Assembly (NCBI RefSeq): GCF_017753665.1
Contig: NZ_CP072524.1
Span: forward strand, 124,001 to 188,000
Direction: 5' to 3'
Origin: Neisseria sicca
GTDB lineage: Bacteria > Pseudomonadota > Gammaproteobacteria > Burkholderiales > Neisseriaceae
DNA length: 64,000 nt
The translations under genes and the position numbers were made by a program. Under the pieces are notes generated by a model. It did no database searches. It was not told the origin of the DNA and worked only from the letters and a program-made list of their open reading frames with translations. Shown one piece after another: positions 61,501 through 64,000 of this stretch; position 1 is the first letter of the stretch, and every line of letters starts with the position of its first letter.

Positions 61501-61755
61501 TTTGCCTTCATCTTGGGCGTGGTACCGCTTTATGTTGCCAGCGGTGCCAGCTCCGCCAGCCAACGTGCGATTGGTACGACCGTGGTCTGGGGTATGTTGA
61601 TCGGTACGATTCTGTCTGTGTTCCTTGTGCCTTTGTTCTATGTGGTTGTGCGCAAATTCTTTAAAGAAACCGCACACGAGCATGAGATGGCCGCCAAACA
61701 CGCCGCTGAAGCCGGCATGATTGAAGACGGTAAACAAGATTCAGACAAGCACTAA
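58543..61755 (+). CDS. mtrD: RND efflux transporter MtrD
   Basis: The 1070-residue protein has the full HAE1-type RND layout: 12 membrane helices and two large periplasmic loops. It starts MSKFFIDRPIFAWVIAIFII and has the proton-relay acids D405 and D406 in GIVVDDAIVVVENVERIMAS. It expels hydrophobic agents, detergents, bile salts, antimicrobial peptides and several antibiotics using proton flow. It begins 11 bases after mtrC. The hairpin after it uses a different uptake dialect. Confidence 0.97.
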   Translation: MSKFFIDRPIFAWVIAIFIIAAGIFGIQKLPISQYPSVAAPTITLRATYPGASAQVMEDSVLAVIERNMYGVEGLDYMTTSANSSGSGSVSLTFTPETNEDLAQVDVQNKLSEVLSTLPSTVQQYGVTVSKARSNFLQVVMLSSEKQSIEEMNDYAQRNIIPELQRIDGVGQVQLFGAQRAMRIWVDPKKLQNYNLSFATVTNALATQNIQISAGSIGSLPAAAGQTISATVTAQGQLSTAEEFGNIILVSNTDGSNVYLKDVAKVSLGMQDYSTSTRLNGVNATGMAVMLSNSGNALATATAVKEKMAVLQKYFPDGMSWKVPYDTSKFVEISIEKVIHTLLEAIVLVFLVMYLFLQNIRYTLIPTIVVPISLLGGFAFISYMGMSINVLTMFAMVLVIGIVVDDAIVVVENVERIMASEGLSPKAATKKAMGRISGAVIGITAVLMSVFVPLAMFSGATGNIYKQFALTMAASIAFSAFLALTLTPALCATMLKPIQKGHHEEKKGFFGWFNKKFDSWTHGYEGWVAKVLRKTLRMMVVYIGLTVVGVFLFMRLPTSFLPTEDQGNLMLSVQLPAGATKERTDATLAQITQLAKSIPEIENIITVSGFSFSGSGQNMALGFVILKDWSERTAPGSDATSISGKLTGMMMATLKDGFGLAIVPPAIMELGTGSGLTIYLQDRNNSGHAALLAKRNELIDKMRKSGLFNPSTVRASGLEDAPQLKIDINRSAAAAQGISFSDIRTALASSLGSSYVNDFPNQGRLQRVMVQADASARMQPADILNLTVPNKSGVAVPLSTIATVSWENGMEQSVRFNGYPAMELSGSPVNGVSSGQAMTAVQQMVDDMGGGYSLEWGGQSREEAKGGSQTVVLYALAAAAVFLVLAALYESWSIPLAVILVIPLGLIGAALGVTGRNMFEALLGSIPAYANDIYFQVGFVTVMGLSAKNAILIIEFAKDLQAQGKSALEAALAAAHLRFRPIIMTSFAFILGVVPLYVASGASSASQRAIGTTVVWGMLIGTILSVFLVPLFYVVVRKFFKETAHEHEMAAKHAAEAGMIEDGKQDSDKH

Positions 61756-61758
61756 AGC

Positions 61759-61793
61759 AAAGGCCGTCTGAAAAATTTTCAGACGGCCTCAAA
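61759..61793 (+). terminator. AGGCCGTCTGAAA-dialect uptake hairpin between mtrD and mtrE
   Basis: AAAGGCCGTCTGAAAA and TTTTCAGACGGCCTC form a tight hairpin just after mtrD. Both arms use the GCCGTCTGAA core, unlike nearly all other pairs in the window (GTCGTCTGAA). No T tract follows on the plus strand (CAAAATG), so it probably reduces rather than ends transcription into mtrE. Confidence 0.8.
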
Positions 61794-61811
61794 ATGCTAA
61801 AGGATTCTAAA

Positions 61812-63230
61812 ATGAAGAAGATTACATTCAAACCTGTACTGACCGCCGTTGCCGCCGCCGTGGCTTTGTCGGCCTGTACCATGATGCCGAAATATGAGCA
61901 GCCTCAAGTTGCCGTGGCCGATACGTTTAAATACGACACTGTTGACGACGGTATCCGTGCAGCCGAATTGGGTTGGCAAGATTACTTTGCCGATCCTCGC
62001 CTTCACCGCCTGATCGACATCGCATTGGAACGCAATACCGATTTGCGTACAGCCGCGCTGAATGCGGAAATCTACCGCAAGCAATACATGATTGCGCGTA
62101 ATAATTTGTTGCCAACCGTCAATGCCAGCGGTACAGGTTCGCGTCAAGGCAGTTTGAGTGGCGGCAGCGTTAGCAGCCAATACAGCGTGGGTTTGGGCGC
62201 AGCCTCTTATGAGCTTGACCTCTTCGGCCGTGTCCGCAGCACCAGCGAAGCCGCGTTGCAAGGTTATTTTAATGTGGCCGCAAACCGCGATGCCGCCCAT
62301 CTGACCCTGATTTCTACCGTTGCCAAAGCCTACTTTAACGAACGCTACGCGGAAGAAACCATGGCATTGGCACAACGCGTATTACAAACCCGTGAAGCGA
62401 CTTACAAGCTCTCGCAATTACGCCATAAGGCCGGCGTGATTTCCGCCGTTGATTTGCACCAACAGGAAGCGCTGATTGAATCGGCCAAAGCCGATTACGC
62501 ATCTGCGGTAAAAAACCGCGAGCAAGCGCGAAATTCCTTGGCTATGTTGATTAATCAACCTTTGCCTGAAGACTTGCCTGCCGGTTTGCCTTTGAACAAA
62601 CAGTTCAAAATGACCAAACTGCCTGCCGGTTTGAGTTCGGACCTGTTGCTCAACCGTCCGGATATCCGTGCGGCCGAACACGCGCTCAAACAAGCCAATG
62701 CCAATATCGGTGCGGCACGTGCGGCGTTTTTCCCGCGCATCAGCCTGACCGGTTCTGTCGGTACCGCTTCCGGCGAGTTGAGCGGCCTGTTTAAGAGCGG
62801 CACGGGTATTTGGGCTTTTGCACCATCCATCACTCTGCCTATCTTTGATTGGGGCACAAACAAAGCCAATCTTGACGTAGCCAAACTGCGCCAACAGGCA
62901 CAAATCGTTGCTTATGAAGCCGCTGTTCAATCCGCATTCAAAGACGTTTCCAATGCGTTGGTTGCACGCGAACAGCTGGATAAAAGCTATGCCGCTTTGA
63001 GCAAACAAAGCCGTGCCTACAACGACAGCCTGCGCCTCATCAGCCTGCGCTACAAACATGGCGTATCCAGTGCATTGGATTTGCTGGATGCCGAGCGCAG
63101 CAGTTACGGCGCAGAAACTGCTCTTTTGGCTAATCAGCTGACCCGTTTGGAAAACCTTGCCGACTTGTATAAAGCACTTGGCGGCGGTTTGAAACGCGAA
63201 ACCGTTAGCCAACCTGCCGCGCAGCAGTAA
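61812..63230 (+). CDS. mtrE: Outer-membrane efflux channel MtrE
   Basis: The product of 472 residues from ATG 61812 starts MKKITFKPVLTAVAAAVALS and has the lipidation site C22 (SACTMMPKYEQP). It shows the TolC-like double repeat: the first half with DPRLHRLIDIALERNTDLRT and the second with RPDIRAAEHALKQANANIGA. YKHGVSSALDLLDAERSSYG and ENLADLYKALGGGLKRE match gonococcal MtrE closely. It forms the trimeric outer-membrane tunnel. I prefer this ATG to the one at 61794 because AAAGGA (61799-61804) lies just before it and the first six codons upstream are not conserved. Confidence 0.96.
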   Translation: MKKITFKPVLTAVAAAVALSACTMMPKYEQPQVAVADTFKYDTVDDGIRAAELGWQDYFADPRLHRLIDIALERNTDLRTAALNAEIYRKQYMIARNNLLPTVNASGTGSRQGSLSGGSVSSQYSVGLGAASYELDLFGRVRSTSEAALQGYFNVAANRDAAHLTLISTVAKAYFNERYAEETMALAQRVLQTREATYKLSQLRHKAGVISAVDLHQQEALIESAKADYASAVKNREQARNSLAMLINQPLPEDLPAGLPLNKQFKMTKLPAGLSSDLLLNRPDIRAAEHALKQANANIGAARAAFFPRISLTGSVGTASGELSGLFKSGTGIWAFAPSITLPIFDWGTNKANLDVAKLRQQAQIVAYEAAVQSAFKDVSNALVAREQLDKSYAALSKQSRAYNDSLRLISLRYKHGVSSALDLLDAERSSYGAETALLANQLTRLENLADLYKALGGGLKRETVSQPAAQQ

Positions 63231-63253
63231 GACTGTTCGAAATAAGCGGCATT

Positions 63254-63303
63254 AAAAACGTCGTCTGAAAACCGGATATCCAGTTTTCAGACGACGTTTT
63301 TAT
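63254..63303 (+). terminator. Terminator of the mtr operon
   Basis: AAAACGTCGTCTGAAAACC and GTTTTCAGACGACGTTTTTAT form a long hairpin with a T tract. The uptake-like arms read ACGTCGTCTGAAA, with C instead of G at the second position, so they have drifted together to keep pairing. Confidence 0.88.
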
Positions 63304-63462
63304 ATTTTGGCATGGATACAATATGGATGGACTGGGCTAGCAGGCAGGTATCTAGGAGTTTGAGCTTACGGCAATTTTTAAGTATGACTGACAATCTGAG
63401 GTCAGGATTCCTGTTTGTGCAGAATAAATATGATTAGGTATTTCCTATTACGATTCACGATA

Positions 63463-63496
63463 TAAAAAGGTCGTCTGAAAACTTCAGACGACCTTT
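63463..63496. terminator. Uptake-sequence hairpin after the LysM gene
   Basis: AAAAGGTCGTCTGAAA and CTTCAGACGACCTTTG pair with almost no loop, 17 bases beyond the LysM gene stop. The stretch 63304-63462 between the two terminators holds nothing I recognise. Confidence 0.83.
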
Positions 63497-63513
63497 GCTG
63501 TTTGATTATACGG

Positions 63514-64000
63514 TTAGCTGCCCATCAATTTTAAACGCTGACCCGGAGTAACGGTTCGGGTATTTTTATTCCAGCGGCGGATATCGTTGACATCTACGTT
63601 AAAGCGGTTGGCAATCGTATTGAGTGTATCGCCTCTACGGACTGTATAAGAAACATTTTGAATGTTGTTTTTACGGGTTTTGACCGGAGCCGCGCTAACG
63701 CGTAACAGCTGACCCTTGCGGATGTTGCTGCCTTTGATATTGTTGGCCACAATCAAATCGGCAACGCTTAAGTTGTAGCGTTTAGAGATATTGAACAAAG
63801 TATCTCCATCAGTCACGCGGTGCATACCTGCCATAGTTGTCGGCTGTGCAGATGATTGATTATTTGCTCTTGCCAGTCGTGCTTCAGTACGGCTTTGATG
63901 CTTGGCAATATTTTCGGCAATGCGTTCGCTGCGTGCTTTGGCTGCATCAACTTCTTGATGAAGCGTATCGATATTTTGAGCAACAGTGGTTTGATCCTCT
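63514..64000 (-). CDS. LysM-domain cell-wall protein, C-terminal part (runs off the window)
   Basis: The frame is open on the minus strand from 64000 down to the TAG at 63514-63516 region, giving about 161 residues without a start. The first part (DQTTVAQNIDTLHQEVDAAK, ARSERIAENIAKHQSRTEAR) looks like a coiled coil. Two LysM domains follow: HRVTDGDTLFNISKRYNLSV to LRVSAAP, and YTVRRGDTLNTIANRFNVDV to LKLMGS. LysM binds peptidoglycan. C-terminal LysM pairs are typical of MltD-type lytic transglycosylases, which is a likely identity, but the catalytic part is outside the window. Confidence 0.82.
   Translation of the reverse strand, partial: EDQTTVAQNIDTLHQEVDAAKARSERIAENIAKHQSRTEARLARANNQSSAQPTTMAGMHRVTDGDTLFNISKRYNLSVADLIVANNIKGSNIRKGQLLRVSAAPVKTRKNNIQNVSYTVRRGDTLNTIANRFNVDVNDIRRWNKNTRTVTPGQRLKLMGS

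Noticed and set aside
1..64000. CRISPR arrays, tRNA or rRNA genes, prophage
   Set aside because: I saw no regularly spaced direct repeats, no cloverleaf with a conserved T-loop, and no phage genes. The many hairpins are uptake-sequence pairs, Correia or dRS3 elements. A covariance-model scan would be needed to exclude small RNAs fully.

Overview
The window is chromosomal DNA of a Neisseria species. The main sign is the DNA uptake sequence AGGTCGTCTGAAA, which occurs dozens of times, often as inverted pairs that serve as terminators. This is the dialect described for the N. mucosa / N. sicca / N. macacae group; the gonococcal/meningococcal form is ATGCCGTCTGAA. Correia elements, dRS3-type repeats, a three-heme CcoP and an mtrR-mtrCDE locus very like the gonococcal one all agree.

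Layout. 1-1922: end of the cbb3 oxidase operon (ccoO, ccoQ, ccoP). 1982-3199: an intact IS5-family element with 5-bp target repeats. 3319-6166: divergent anmK and a Pit phosphate permease. 6203-8430: a scrapyard of nested IS remnants (IS30, two IS5-family pieces, IS3) with a perfect 40-bp snapback palindrome. 8448-10029: a membrane protein and parB. 10223-17254: the complete F1Fo ATP synthase operon atpIBEFHAGDC with a strong promoter and a terminator. 17729-23332: a NERD-domain protein, prmA, accC, a Pmp3-like peptide, accB and rsmJ. 23530-29667: fhs, ppk and mgtE. 30269-34680: a maltose phosphorylase cassette (transporter, mapA, pgmB). 34773-39779: housekeeping and poorly known genes (EamA, TfpX/TfpZ-like, yciO, ybaN, DUF1415) and a polyamine-binding lipoprotein. 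40071-49994: metal and siderophore uptake (a copper-type TonB receptor, a siderophore-type TonB receptor and a YddA/SbmA-like ABC exporter), with serB, a PHP phosphoesterase and two small genes between. 50342-53157: a GntR/FCD regulator divergent from the L-lactate permease lctP. 53504-56107: pepN. 56380-63230: mtrR divergent from mtrCDE, the tripartite efflux pump. 63514-64000: the C-terminal part of a LysM protein that runs off the end.

How the genes work together. Energy metabolism is strongly represented: microaerobic oxidase, ATP synthase, lactate import, maltose phosphorolysis. Two regulatory regions can be read in detail. Between the GntR gene and lctP lie three PdhR/LldR-type palindromes, one of them a perfect 17-mer next to lctP. 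Between mtrR and mtrC, two good promoters point in opposite directions and overlap one palindrome that fits the MtrR consensus at every position.

I found no CRISPR array, prophage, tRNA or rRNA, and no clearly new multi-gene system. The least explained items are the snapback palindrome in the IS cluster, the NERD protein lacking its usual E-x-K residues, and several inverted repeats upstream of transporter genes.
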